From: Anaerolineaceae bacterium | GTDB lineage: Bacteria; Chloroflexota; Anaerolineae; Aggregatilineales; Phototrophicaceae | Length of the DNA: 64,000 nucleotides | NCBI GenBank assembly: GCA_007693385.1 | Contig: REDR01000043.1 | Coordinates: 62,001-126,000 of the forward strand | Direction of reading: 5' to 3' | Part shown: positions 50,326 through 59,444 of the stretch, in pieces | Layout: every line of letters starts with the position of its first letter | Position numbering within the stretch: the stretch's first letter is position 1 | Made by a program: the position numbers and the translations under genes | The notes under the pieces: generated by a model | Seen by the model: the letters and a program-made list of their open reading frames with translations, nothing else | What the model was told of the DNA's origin: nothing | Databases searched by the model: none

Positions 50326-51051
50326 CTAGATAGCGTCGGTGTCGCCGCCGTTCGCGTCTGGCCGATAGTCTCCCTCAACCCACGCATCGCCCGCCGCGCT
50401 GACTTCTTTCTTCCATACCGGCACGATCTGTTTCAGGCGATCAATGCCATAACGCGCCGCCTCGAAGCATCCGTCATCGCGGTGCGCGGCGGAACAGGCG
50501 ATCAGCACGGTGTTCTGGCCGACGGTCAGCCGTCCCAGCCGTTGCATAATGGCGATGCCCTGTACTAGCGGCCAGCGCTGGCGTATCTCGGCGGCGACCT
50601 GTCCCATCTTGTCTAAGGCCATCGCCTCATACGCTTCGTACAGCAGATAGTCGGTCTGCGGTGGATGCCCTTCGCGGGCGGTGTGGCCGCGCACCATGCC
50701 ACTGAACAGCGCTACCGCGCCGGTCTGCGGGGTGGTGATCGCGTCAATGATCGCGTCGTGGTCGATGGGTTCGGTGGGGAGCGCCAGCAGTAGCGGCCAA
50801 TCGCCCGCGCCGCCGCTCACCGGCGGGAAGAACGCCACTTCGTCGCCCGCGTTGACCGTATCGGTATCGGCGGCGAAGTCTCGATTTAGCGAAGCGATAG
50901 CGTATTCAACGTTAACATCCATGTGCGGGAAGCGCTCGACCAATGCGCGGCGCACGTCATTGATCGTCGCGCCTTCGTCCACGTCCAGAGTCAGGCGCGA
51001 TGTTCCGGCGCGGTCTTTGAGCGTGGCGAATAGCAAAATGTTAACCTGCAT
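50326..51051 (-). CDS. MoaD-MoaE fusion (molybdopterin synthase)
   Basis: A 241-residue fusion carrying both subunits of molybdopterin synthase. Residues about 1-80 are MoaD with the ubiquitin-like fold, ending PVSGG; here Ala-Gly-Asp-Trp follows directly, so the Gly-Gly is internal. Residues about 90-230 are MoaE, with [43 protein letters not shown] and the active-site Lys in VPVWKKE. MoaD works only with a free C-terminal Gly, so the fusion should need cleavage, as in MoaX-type proteins. Start at ATG 51051 (a second ATG at 51054 is possible). It follows moaC closely. Confidence 0.88.
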   Translation of the reverse strand: MQVNILLFATLKDRAGTSRLTLDVDEGATINDVRRALVERFPHMDVNVEYAIASLNRDFAADTDTVNAGDEVAFFPPVSGGAGDWPLLLALPTEPIDHDAIIDAITTPQTGAVALFSGMVRGHTAREGHPPQTDYLLYEAYEAMALDKMGQVAAEIRQRWPLVQGIAIMQRLGRLTVGQNTVLIACSAAHRDDGCFEAARYGIDRLKQIVPVWKKEVSAAGDAWVEGDYRPDANGGDTDAI

Positions 51052-51538
51052 CATCCACCTCTTCCGCGTGATAGTCGCCGCGCACACCGCCGCGCTTTTC
51101 CAGCAAGCGAATCCCGCCGATCTGCATGGCGCGGTCTACCGCCTTCGCCATGTCGTACACGGTCAGCGCCGCCACATTGACGGCGGTCAGCGCTTCCATC
51201 TCGACGCCGGTCTTGCCGGTGGTGCGGGCGGTGGCTTCGACGCGCACGCGATTTCCCGCGTGGTCGATGCTCAGTGTCACGCTGATCTTATGCAGGGGGA
51301 GCGGATGGCATAGCGGGATTAACTCCGATGTGCGCTTGGCGGCCATGATTCCGGCGATCCGCGCTACGCCGAAAACATCGCCTTTCGCCATGTCGCCCGC
51401 TTCGATTAAGGCCAGCGTTTCGGCTCGCATGTAGATATAGCCTTCGGCGACGGCGACACGGGCGCTATCCGGTTTATCGCCGACATCGACCATACTCGCC
51501 CGCCCGTATTCGTCGAGATGTGTCAGTTTATCGTCCAT
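51041..51538 (-). CDS. moaC: Cyclic pyranopterin monophosphate synthase MoaC
   Basis: A 165-residue enzyme of molybdenum cofactor synthesis. The family blocks [33 protein letters not shown] (here read in parts: [20 protein letters not shown]) and [27 protein letters not shown] (VEMEALTAV) are intact. It overlaps the start of the MoaD-MoaE gene. The pair makes the dithiolene-forming part of the cofactor from precursor Z; MoaA is not in this window. Confidence 0.95.
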   Translation of the reverse strand: MDDKLTHLDEYGRASMVDVGDKPDSARVAVAEGYIYMRAETLALIEAGDMAKGDVFGVARIAGIMAAKRTSELIPLCHPLPLHKISVTLSIDHAGNRVRVEATARTTGKTGVEMEALTAVNVAALTVYDMAKAVDRAMQIGGIRLLEKRGGVRGDYHAEEVDDAG

Positions 51539-51681
51539 TTTCGCGTGTCGATTCCTATCTGCTCATCGGCTTCGTAGATTGCATTATAACGCATCCGTCG
51601 GCTTGTTTTGCGGGTGCGGTATGTGTACACTGTGTGTACAATCGATTCATTTCACCGATTAATTCAGGGAGAGAATGGCCT
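51539..51681. promoter_or_regulatory. Divergent promoter region with a 17-base palindrome
   Basis: TGTACAC-TGT-GTGTACA at 51624-51640 is a perfect inverted repeat of the kind bound by many dimeric regulators. It lies 41 bases before the ftsY start and about 85 bases from moaC, so it could control either side. GTGAAATGAATCG and a GGGAGAGAA ribosome site follow on the ftsY side. Confidence 0.4.
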
Positions 51682-52572
51682 GTGAGCCTTTTTAATCGCG
51701 GACTTTCAAAGACCCGCAAATCGTTTTTTGGGCGCATCGCCGCCATGCTGGGCAGTAGCGAGATCACCGATGAAATCTGGGACGACATCGAAGCGATTTT
51801 GATACAGGCTGATCTAGGCGTGAATACCACGCTGACCTTGATTGATGACCTGCGCTCGCAGGGGATCACCAAGCAAGAAGAGCTACAAGTCGCCCTGCGC
51901 GGTTCGTTGCAATCGCTCCTGCAATTCCCGCCGCCATTGGACGTTAGCGGGCGCGAATTGTCGATTATCTTGGTGGTCGGCGTCAACGGAAGCGGCAAGA
52001 CCACATCTATCGGCAAGCTAGCGCATCGTTTGATGCTGGGACGGCGCAAGGTGATGCTGGCGGCGGCGGATACTTTCCGCGCGGCGGCCATCGACCAGTT
52101 GAAACTGTGGGGCGAGCGCGTCGGCGCGCCGGTCATCGCCAACAAGCCGAACAGCGATCCGGCGGCGGTGGTGTACGATGCGACGGCGGCGGCTAAAGCG
52201 CGGGGCTACGAAATTTTGATTGTGGATACCGCCGGACGCCTGCACACCAACTATAATCTGATGGAGGAGTTAGCCAAAATCCGGCAAGTATCGGGCAAGG
52301 TGGTGCCCGGCGCCCCGCATGAGGTTCTGTTGGTGCTGGACGGCACCACCGGACAGAACGCGCTCCAGCAGGCGAAGAAGTTCAAAGAGATGATCGATGT
52401 GACCGGCGTCATCGTCACCAAGCTGGACGGCACGCCGAAGGGCGGCATGGTGTTTTCCGTGTTTAATGACCTGCAATTGCCGGTGCATTACGTCGGGCTG
52501 GGCGAAGGTATGGACGACATGGTGCTGTTCAATCCGGAAATCTTCGTCAAGAGTTTGTTCGACGAGAACTAA
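51682..52572 (+). CDS. ftsY: Signal recognition particle receptor FtsY
   Basis: A 296-residue GTPase that docks SRP-ribosome complexes at the membrane. It consists of a short N domain and the NG GTPase core: GVNGSGKTTSIGKLA, AAADTFRAAAIDQL, VDTAGRLHTNYNLMEEL, TKLDGTPKGGMVFSV, and GLGEGMDDM. The acidic A domain of E. coli FtsY is absent, as in many short homologues. The best start is GTG 51682 (VSLFNRGLSK), preceded by AGGGAGAG; upstream frame is open but has no support. It is followed by a TrmH-type methyltransferase (gap 3 nt). Confidence 0.95.
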   Translation: MSLFNRGLSKTRKSFFGRIAAMLGSSEITDEIWDDIEAILIQADLGVNTTLTLIDDLRSQGITKQEELQVALRGSLQSLLQFPPPLDVSGRELSIILVVGVNGSGKTTSIGKLAHRLMLGRRKVMLAAADTFRAAAIDQLKLWGERVGAPVIANKPNSDPAAVVYDATAAAKARGYEILIVDTAGRLHTNYNLMEELAKIRQVSGKVVPGAPHEVLLVLDGTTGQNALQQAKKFKEMIDVTGVIVTKLDGTPKGGMVFSVFNDLQLPVHYVGLGEGMDDMVLFNPEIFVKSLFDEN

Positions 52573-52575
52573 AAC

Positions 52576-53373
52576 ATGGCTTCGGATTACCAGCAGATCA
52601 CCAGTTTTCAGAATAGTCGCGTCAAGCAGATCAAGAAATTGCGTGACAAACGCGGGCGCGAACGTGAATCGCGCTTCGTCATCGACGACGGGCGCGATCT
52701 GCGGCGGGCGCTGGCTTGTGGCTATGCGGTTGATTATGCGCTGTACGCGCCGCAATTGGGCGATCTGCCGCCGGAAGTACCCGCGCACGCGGTCTATGCC
52801 GTCACGCCGGACATCATGCAAAAGGCGGCTTACCGCCAGAACCCGTCAGCGATAGTTGCTGTCATGCACAGCAAGCCATCGCGCCAACCAGATGATGGCC
52901 GCGTCCCGTCCGATGCGCTGGTGCTGGTGCTGGTCGGCTTGAATAAGCCGGGCAATGTGGGCGCGTTGTTGCGTACCGCCGACGCCACCGGATGCACGGC
53001 GGTGTGGCTGGTGGATTGCGCGTTGGATCGCTATAACCCGAACATCATCCGCGCCAGTACCGGCGCGTGCTTCATGGACAACATCTACGAATTGACGGCA
53101 GACCGCGCTCTGGCGCATCTGCACGCGCACGATTACCGCATCACCGCCACGCTGGTTGATGGCGATGTCAGCCTGTTCGATGCCGATTTAAGCGGGCGTG
53201 TCGCGCTCGTCATGGGTACGGAGGAGGACGGACTGAGCGCGGAGTGGGCGCTGGCCGCCGCGCAGAAGCTGGTTATCCCGATGGCTGGACGCATGACGGA
53301 CTCGTTGAATGTTTCCGTTTCCGGTGCGCTGTGCCTGTACGAAGCCCTGCGTCAGCGCCGTGACAAATTGTGA
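52576..53373 (+). CDS. TrmH/SpoU-family RNA 2'-O-methyltransferase
   Basis: A 265-residue SPOUT enzyme that methylates ribose in rRNA or tRNA. An N-terminal RNA-binding substrate domain (about 1-105) precedes the trefoil-knot domain with GLNKPGNVGALLRTADATG, VALVMGTEEDGLS, and VIPMAGRMTDSLNVSVSGALCLYEA. All motifs are intact. The exact RNA target is unclear. Immediately after ftsY. Confidence 0.9.
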   Translation: MASDYQQITSFQNSRVKQIKKLRDKRGRERESRFVIDDGRDLRRALACGYAVDYALYAPQLGDLPPEVPAHAVYAVTPDIMQKAAYRQNPSAIVAVMHSKPSRQPDDGRVPSDALVLVLVGLNKPGNVGALLRTADATGCTAVWLVDCALDRYNPNIIRASTGACFMDNIYELTADRALAHLHAHDYRITATLVDGDVSLFDADLSGRVALVMGTEEDGLSAEWALAAAQKLVIPMAGRMTDSLNVSVSGALCLYEALRQRRDKL

Positions 53374-53442
53374 CCGGCGGAATCGCTTTCATTTTTTGAA
53401 CGATTCGAATGTATGCCGGTTTAGATAAGGGCGGAAATAACG

Positions 53443-54531
53443 ATGAGTAATCATGTCAACAAACTAAAGCAGATACAAACGCAGGTCGATCAGTTGATGC
53501 AACGGCTGGAAATCGACGCGAAGGCCGCAGAAGTCAGCGCGTTAGAAGCGGACGCGGCAAAGCCTGACTTATGGGACGATCCCGACGCGGCGCAGAAGAT
53601 CATGCAACGCATGTCAAAACTGCGGGAGTTCATCACGCCATGGCAGAAGCTATCAGCGCAGGTTGCGGATGCGCTGGAATTGGCCGAATTAGAGGGTGAT
53701 AGTCTGGATAGCGAGATGGAGCAGGAGGTCGTCGCTATCTCGGAGATTGTCGAGAAGATGTCGTTTCAGGCGATGCTCTCCGGTGAATATGACGACGGCG
53801 ACGCGATTCTGGCGATCCATGCAGGGGCGGGCGGCACGGACTCGCAGGATTGGGCGGAGATGCTGGAACGCATGTACATTCGCTGGGCGGAGCAAAACGG
53901 CTACAAAGTCGAGATCATCGAGCGTAGCGACGGCGACGAAGCTGGCATCAAAAGCGTGACGATGAGCATTAAAGGCGCGTATGCTTACGGCTATCTGCGT
54001 AGCGAACAGGGCGTGCATCGTCTGGTACGCCTCAGCCCGTTCGACTCGGCCAGCCGTCGCCATACATCGTTCACCAAGATCGAGTTATGGCCGGACATTC
54101 AAGGCGAGATCGACATTGAGATCAACGAGAAAGACTTGCGGATTGATACGTACCGCGCAAGCGGCGCGGGCGGTCAGCACGTCCAGAAGAACGACACCGC
54201 CGTTCGTATGACGCACCTGCCGACGGGCGTCGTCGTGCAATGTCAGAATCAGCGCAGTCAGGGGCAGAACCGTGACCGCGCCTTGCAGATTCTCAAGGCG
54301 CGTCTGCTGGAACTGGAGCGGCAAAAACAGGAAGCACAATTAGCCGTGCTGAAAGGCGAAAACGTCGATGCCGGTTGGGGCAACCAGATTCGCTCGTATG
54401 TGTTGCACCCGTACCAGATGGTCAAAGACCACCGCACCAATTACGAAGTCGGCAACGTCAACGCGGTGCTGGATGGTCGCCTCAATGAATTCATGGAGAC
54501 GTACCTGCGCGGGCAGGTCAGTACCACTTAA
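53443..54531 (+). CDS. prfB: Peptide chain release factor 2
   Basis: A 362-residue class I release factor reading UAA and UGA. It has the RF2-type tripeptide SPF in RLSPFDSASRRH (about 186-197), and the catalytic GGQ in GAGGQHVQKND (about 233-243). The protein aligns with RF2 from its first methionine, so no +1 programmed frameshift (the CUU-UGA site used by E. coli and many others) is present here. The stop overlaps the convergent MFS gene by 3 nt (54529-54531). Confidence 0.95.
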   Translation: MSNHVNKLKQIQTQVDQLMQRLEIDAKAAEVSALEADAAKPDLWDDPDAAQKIMQRMSKLREFITPWQKLSAQVADALELAELEGDSLDSEMEQEVVAISEIVEKMSFQAMLSGEYDDGDAILAIHAGAGGTDSQDWAEMLERMYIRWAEQNGYKVEIIERSDGDEAGIKSVTMSIKGAYAYGYLRSEQGVHRLVRLSPFDSASRRHTSFTKIELWPDIQGEIDIEINEKDLRIDTYRASGAGGQHVQKNDTAVRMTHLPTGVVVQCQNQRSQGQNRDRALQILKARLLELERQKQEAQLAVLKGENVDAGWGNQIRSYVLHPYQMVKDHRTNYEVGNVNAVLDGRLNEFMETYLRGQVSTT

Positions 54532-55877
54532 TCCGCCGCCACCGGCGCTAACTCGCGGCGCTTGATGCGCGGCAAAACCGCGATCCAGAAAAATAACGGA
54601 ATCAGGCTGACCACCCCTGTCCATAGCGTGATGACGCTCAAATTATGGGCGATGGCGGGGGCGGTCACCAGACCGACGTATTCGGTGATGACTGGCGACG
54701 ATTGCCCGTCCAGTAGCGGGATGCGGATTCCGGCGTTCACGACGTCGATGATCCAGCCGTGCAGGACGGTACTCAATACGGTCACCAGTTGGAAGAAAGC
54801 CATATCCAGCGAAAACACTCTGCCGAGATAGCGGTCAGGGACGGTCTTCTGGATGATGACCGAGCTATACGTCCAGTTAATCGAGCCGCCCGCCGCCCGA
54901 ATCGCGATGCCGGAAATGACCAGCGGCAATGCCATCAACCCTAAAATGCCCATGCCCGCGCCGAGCAACAACCAGCCCAGAAAGGCCAGCACGAACCCGC
55001 CAAGAATCAGGTCGCGCATCCGCACGATGCTCCCGTCGTTGACGTAGTTCATCACCAGCGGCCCGAGAATCGCGCCGACGCCGAAAGCGCTGTACAGGAT
55101 GCCGAGCGAGAGTTGCCCGCTAGAGCCGAGTATGAAGACCTGTGTCGCGTACACGGTGATGATCGTGTCGGGGTTGCCGATACTGCCGCCACCTTTGACG
55201 GTCATCACCGCCGCGATGCCGGGATTGTTGCGTAAATAGCGCAGACCTTCCAGCAAGCTACCGCTTTCGCCACTGACTTTTTCGATACGCGCCGGATTTT
55301 CGATTTCGATGCGTGAGATGAAATACGCGGCGAGGGCGAACGTCAGCGCGTCAACGACGATGGCTGTCTGAATGCCGAAGACCGCCGCCACGCCGCCGCC
55401 GATGATCGCGCCGACGGCCAGCATCGCTGACCATGTGATGCTGGTGAGTGTGTTGGCTAAGACCAGCCCTTCGCGCTTGACGATGGCTGGCATGATGGCC
55501 GACTGCCCCGGCTCGAATAGCGCCGACAGCACGAATTGAATCACGGTCAGCAGGTAGATCAACCACAGCATTTCCGGGCCGGTTGCCAGCAAAAAGCCCA
55601 GCACGACGAACACGCGTAAGGCGTTACAATAGATCAAGATGCGCTTGCGGTCAAAGCGATCAACCAGCACCCCCGCGAACGGGCCGAAGATCAGAGGCGG
55701 CAGGAATCGCGCCATCAAGAATAAGCTGATCGCTAGCCCACTGCCGCCGGTGTATTGCGCGATGAGGATGGATAACGCGATGGTGTTAAACCAATCCCCC
55801 AGCAGGCTGACCACCTGCGCTGACCATAGGCGGGCGAAATTCGGATTCTCGCGGAGTAAATTGGCGTATGGGCGCAA
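54528..55877 (-). CDS. MFS transporter (macrolide/drug-exporter like)
   Basis: A 449-residue protein with about 12 membrane helices. The N-terminal part reads NFARLWSAQVVSLLGDWFNTIALS, typical of the MFS_3 (enterobactin/macrolide exporter) family, with FAGVLVDRFDRKRI as the loop 2-3 motif and SAMLAVGAIIGG in the fifth helix. The start is TTG 55877 with AAAAAGGG upstream; the family usually starts just here. Substrate unknown. It diverges from the TPR gene across a 160-base spacer that carries two inverted repeats. Confidence 0.85.
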   Translation of the reverse strand: MRPYANLLRENPNFARLWSAQVVSLLGDWFNTIALSILIAQYTGGSGLAISLFLMARFLPPLIFGPFAGVLVDRFDRKRILIYCNALRVFVVLGFLLATGPEMLWLIYLLTVIQFVLSALFEPGQSAIMPAIVKREGLVLANTLTSITWSAMLAVGAIIGGGVAAVFGIQTAIVVDALTFALAAYFISRIEIENPARIEKVSGESGSLLEGLRYLRNNPGIAAVMTVKGGGSIGNPDTIITVYATQVFILGSSGQLSLGILYSAFGVGAILGPLVMNYVNDGSIVRMRDLILGGFVLAFLGWLLLGAGMGILGLMALPLVISGIAIRAAGGSINWTYSSVIIQKTVPDRYLGRVFSLDMAFFQLVTVLSTVLHGWIIDVVNAGIRIPLLDGQSSPVITEYVGLVTAPAIAHNLSVITLWTGVVSLIPLFFWIAVLPRIKRRELAPVAAD

Positions 55878-56038
55878 GCGGTTATACCCTTTTTGTCAGT
55901 CTTCTGGTCAAATGCTACCGTGTGGCGGTAGTTGTCCATATACTACCAGCCAATCGGCGCGAATCAACATGCTGTTGATATAATGCGTTAAAAGCGCTAC
56001 AAAAGACGGTAATCGGGATTATTTGAAGATGAAATCGC
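55878..56038. promoter_or_regulatory. Divergent spacer with two inverted repeats and a TATAAT box
   Basis: TCAACA-TGC-TGTTGA (55964-55978) partly overlaps TATAAT (55979-55984), the likely -10 box of the TPR gene. GGTAGT (55927-55932) and ACTACC (55942-55947) form a second inverted repeat closer to the MFS gene. Both are typical positions for repressor operators. A -35 box was not found. Confidence 0.35.
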
Positions 56039-58195
56039 ATGAACTTATTTGATCGAATCAGCGCGTGGCTAGGGGCAACCCCACCACAGAAAAATACAAA
56101 ACGGGACGACGTGGACGTATTTCACACGACGGTTAGCCGTGCGCGACACGCGATGCGCTCCGGTAAATATGAGGAGGCGCTGGCCGCGCTCAATGATGTG
56201 CTGGCGCGTCCGCCCGCGACATCGAACACTCTCCTGCTGATGAACCTGCAATTGAGCCGTGTCGCCGCGCTCTGTCGCCTGCAACGCTTCGACGTGGCGC
56301 GTGATGTGCTGGCGACAATCGAGCGCGAGCCATTTGCCGGTGATGCGCCGGTGCGCTCGGCGCATCTGCATATCGGGCGCGGGATGATAGCACAGGCCAA
56401 CGCCGACCCCGCGACGGCAGAAACGCACTACGAGGGGGCGCTCGCGCTGGCGAAGCAGACCAGTTTCCCCAGCATTGAAGGCCGCGCCGCCGGTCATCTG
56501 GCCGATATGTACTTGCGCGACGGCAACGCCAGCTATGCCGCCCATCTTCTGCAACAAGCTATCCCGAAGCTGAGTCCGCACCACGACATGGAAATGCGCT
56601 GTTACTTCACCGGACTGCACGGGCTGGCGTTGATCGAAGTGGGGCGAACGACGGAAGGCCAGCAACGGCTGGGGCAGGCGCTCCGGCTGGCGGAAAACAT
56701 GGAATACCGCGAATTTGAGATATTGTGGCGCGGCGCGTTGGCCGTCGAAGCCGCCGAGAAAAATCACTTTGAAGAAGTCCACCGCCATTTATTGCTGGTA
56801 TTGGCGCATGTCGGCGTCGGCGTGCATTACGGCGATCACCTGCTGGCGCTGTGTCGTATCAGCAAGGCGTGTTACCGTCTGGGGGATGTGTCCGCCGCAC
56901 TAGATTACGCGCAACAGGCGGTTGACCTGCTGGACGAAGACACCGCGCCCCGTCTGCGGGCGATGGCACATGCGGCGCTGGGCGTTGCGGCGCGGATAAC
57001 TGGCGACTATACGCTGGCGGTGGCGCACCTGACGCAGGCGGATGACGATTACGACCAGCTATCATTGACTCCCGCCGACTATCCGTATACCGAATTGTTG
57101 CGTAATATCGGCGCGGCTTACACCGAAACCGGCGACTATGCGGCGGCGATGGCCGCGTATGAGCGAGCGCTGGATTATGCACAGCAGAACGAACTGCACT
57201 TTGAAATCGCCGGTACACAGCGCGACATCGGCATTCACTACATGCGGCGCGGCGGGTATCAAGAGGCGGTCGGTATGTGGACGCAGGCGCTCCGGCGTTA
57301 CGAATCGCAGGAACAACACGCCGCCGTCGCCCGTCTGTATTGCGACATCGCCAACGTGCGGCGGCAGTTCGGGCAGGCTAAACGCGCCATGAAAGATTAC
57401 GAGCAAGCGCTGATGTTGCTCAATTCATTCGATGATCTGGAAACGCGGGGGCTGGTGTTGGCGAACGCGGCGACGGCCTATGTCGATCATGGTGATCTGG
57501 CAACCGCCGACGCCTTTTTCACCGAAGCGATTCAGATCGCGCAAAAGATGCGTGACCGTCCGACAGAAGCGCGGCGACGCGGCAATTACGGCTGGTTTTT
57601 GCTGAATACCGGACGCGCACGCGAAGCGCTGGATATGTTGCGCTATGCGTTACGGCAGAGCGAAAATCTTGACCTGACATTACAGGCCGCCGTGCAGACC
57701 GACAACATCGGACTAGCCTTAGATGAATTGGGCGATCATCAGCAGGCCATCGCCCATCATGGGCGGGCGTGGCAGATGCTCGGCGATAGCGATGAGGTCT
57801 ACTGGAAAGCGATGATTAGCGCCAATCTCGCGCATTCGCTGATCGCGGGTGACCAGCTAGACGACGCCGCGACACTGCTGGATTCCGCGCTGGAAATCGC
57901 CCGCCAGATCGAACGCTCGGACGTGATCGTGCGGGCGCTGTGTGGCATGGTGCGGCTGGCGCTGAAGCGCGATGGGCTATCCGGCGCATCTGATTTAGCG
58001 GCGGAAGCGGTGACGCTGGCGGAGGCGCTGAGTTCGCGGCGTTTGCTGGCCGATGCGCTGATCTTACGCAGTGAACTATACGCCCGCGCCGGTCAGATGG
58101 ATTCTGCGCGGGCGGATTGGGAACGCGCCGCGCAACTATTGACCATGCTACATCTGGATGTTTCCGTTCGTCAGCCACAATGGAAGACAGGTTAA
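56039..58195 (+). CDS. Large TPR-repeat protein
   Basis: A 718-residue cytoplasmic protein built almost fully of tetratricopeptide repeats (at least a dozen from about residue 35 to 700), such as GKYEEALAALNDVLARP, YAAAMAAYERALDYAQQNEL and DHQQAIAHHGRAWQMLG. No enzymatic domain is seen. It probably acts as a scaffold or as the sensing half of a regulatory system. It ends 1 base before a GT1 glycosyltransferase gene and is likely in one transcript with it. Confidence 0.85.
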   Translation: MNLFDRISAWLGATPPQKNTKRDDVDVFHTTVSRARHAMRSGKYEEALAALNDVLARPPATSNTLLLMNLQLSRVAALCRLQRFDVARDVLATIEREPFAGDAPVRSAHLHIGRGMIAQANADPATAETHYEGALALAKQTSFPSIEGRAAGHLADMYLRDGNASYAAHLLQQAIPKLSPHHDMEMRCYFTGLHGLALIEVGRTTEGQQRLGQALRLAENMEYREFEILWRGALAVEAAEKNHFEEVHRHLLLVLAHVGVGVHYGDHLLALCRISKACYRLGDVSAALDYAQQAVDLLDEDTAPRLRAMAHAALGVAARITGDYTLAVAHLTQADDDYDQLSLTPADYPYTELLRNIGAAYTETGDYAAAMAAYERALDYAQQNELHFEIAGTQRDIGIHYMRRGGYQEAVGMWTQALRRYESQEQHAAVARLYCDIANVRRQFGQAKRAMKDYEQALMLLNSFDDLETRGLVLANAATAYVDHGDLATADAFFTEAIQIAQKMRDRPTEARRRGNYGWFLLNTGRAREALDMLRYALRQSENLDLTLQAAVQTDNIGLALDELGDHQQAIAHHGRAWQMLGDSDEVYWKAMISANLAHSLIAGDQLDDAATLLDSALEIARQIERSDVIVRALCGMVRLALKRDGLSGASDLAAEAVTLAEALSSRRLLADALILRSELYARAGQMDSARADWERAAQLLTMLHLDVSVRQPQWKTG

Positions 58196-58196
58196 T

Positions 58197-59444
58197 ATGG
58201 CGAGATTCTGGTTTGTATCCGCGCCGCTATACAGTCATACCGACTGGGGCGGCTTCCTGAAAACGGCGCAGGCGCTCAAGTCTGCCGGTCATGATGTGTT
58301 GTGGATTAGCGGCGAATCGCTGGCAGGCGCGATGCGAAAGGCGGGGATTCCCTTCCGCGCCATCCGCGAGACGGGCTGGCTGTGGCCGCCGCCGCCACCG
58401 CCCGACCTCACCACGATCCCGCCACAGGAGGCGGTCATGATCCGCTACCGGCGGGCGCTGGATACGTGGATGAGTGAGGACATCGTGGCGGAAGCCACCC
58501 GCGCCTTGATCGAACTGGCTGATGAACTCACCCCGCCCGATGTGCTGGTGGCTGATCCGTTCCTGAGCGCGGCGGCACTGGCGGCGGAAGCGATGCGGAC
58601 GCGCTTCGCGGTGGCCGGTTGGCCGGCGCAGGGCGATCTATCGGCGGATGCGTTGTTTCCGGTTCAGCGCGATCTCGGCTCGGATAGCGTGGCGCGGTTG
58701 CGGCGTTTGCTGGAGACATTCGGGCTGAATGGCGATAATTTTTCCAGAGGCTCAACGCCGTCGATCATCAGCCCGCATTTGCATCTGTGCTATTTCGTCG
58801 GGCGCTGGTATAGCGCCGAGATGGATTTTTTGTTGCCGCAAAATCTGTTCGTCGGCGGGCACGCGCAAACCCCGACGGATGCGCCGCCGGAGTGGTTGGC
58901 CGCCATCCCTGAAGATGAACCGCTAGCGGTGATCACACTGGGCACGACATTCACCGGCGATCTCGGCTTCTTTAGCTGGGGCGCACAGGCGGCCAGCCGC
59001 GCCGGTTTGTTGCCGGTTGTGGCCGTCGGCTATAATCCCATCGCGCCGGAGAAAAAGCAGGAACTCATACGCGCTTTGCCGCAAGGCACGCGCCTGTTGA
59101 ATTTTGTGCCGTTCGATCATGTTCTGCCGCGCACCCGCTTGATGATCCATCATGGCGGCATGGGCACGACACACTACGCGGTGGTGCATGGTATCCCGCA
59201 GATCGTCGTCCCCCACGCGGCCGATCAGCGTGTGCAAGCGCGGCGCGTGGCACAGGCCAAAGTCGGCCTGAACTTGAGCGCTCATGATGTGCGGCAGGGT
59301 AAGCTGTGGGAAGGCGCACAGGCGCTGATGAATTATGATAACGTCCGGCAGGCGGCGCGGACTCTCGCGGAGGAGATGGCAGGGGCGGGCGGCGCGGTGC
59401 GGGCGGCGCGGGCGCTGGCTGATCTGGCGACGCGGGCGATCTAG
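58197..59444 (+). CDS. Family 1 glycosyltransferase (UGT/MGT type)
   Basis: A 415-residue GT-B enzyme. The N-terminal domain starts MARFWFVSAPLYSHTDWGGFLKTAQALKSAGHDVLWISG (shown here only in outline: a first strand, then WGGFLK-helix). The C-terminal donor-binding motif HHGGMGTTHYAVVHGIPQIVVPHAADQ (about 320-346) is the signature for UDP- or TDP-sugar donors. Acceptors in related enzymes include macrolides, sterols and carotenoids. Given a carotenoid operon in this genome, a role in carotenoid glycosylation is possible but unsupported. Start at ATG 58197; convergent with the methyltransferase gene by 4 nt. Confidence 0.85.
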   Translation: MARFWFVSAPLYSHTDWGGFLKTAQALKSAGHDVLWISGESLAGAMRKAGIPFRAIRETGWLWPPPPPPDLTTIPPQEAVMIRYRRALDTWMSEDIVAEATRALIELADELTPPDVLVADPFLSAAALAAEAMRTRFAVAGWPAQGDLSADALFPVQRDLGSDSVARLRRLLETFGLNGDNFSRGSTPSIISPHLHLCYFVGRWYSAEMDFLLPQNLFVGGHAQTPTDAPPEWLAAIPEDEPLAVITLGTTFTGDLGFFSWGAQAASRAGLLPVVAVGYNPIAPEKKQELIRALPQGTRLLNFVPFDHVLPRTRLMIHHGGMGTTHYAVVHGIPQIVVPHAADQRVQARRVAQAKVGLNLSAHDVRQGKLWEGAQALMNYDNVRQAARTLAEEMAGAGGAVRAARALADLATRAI

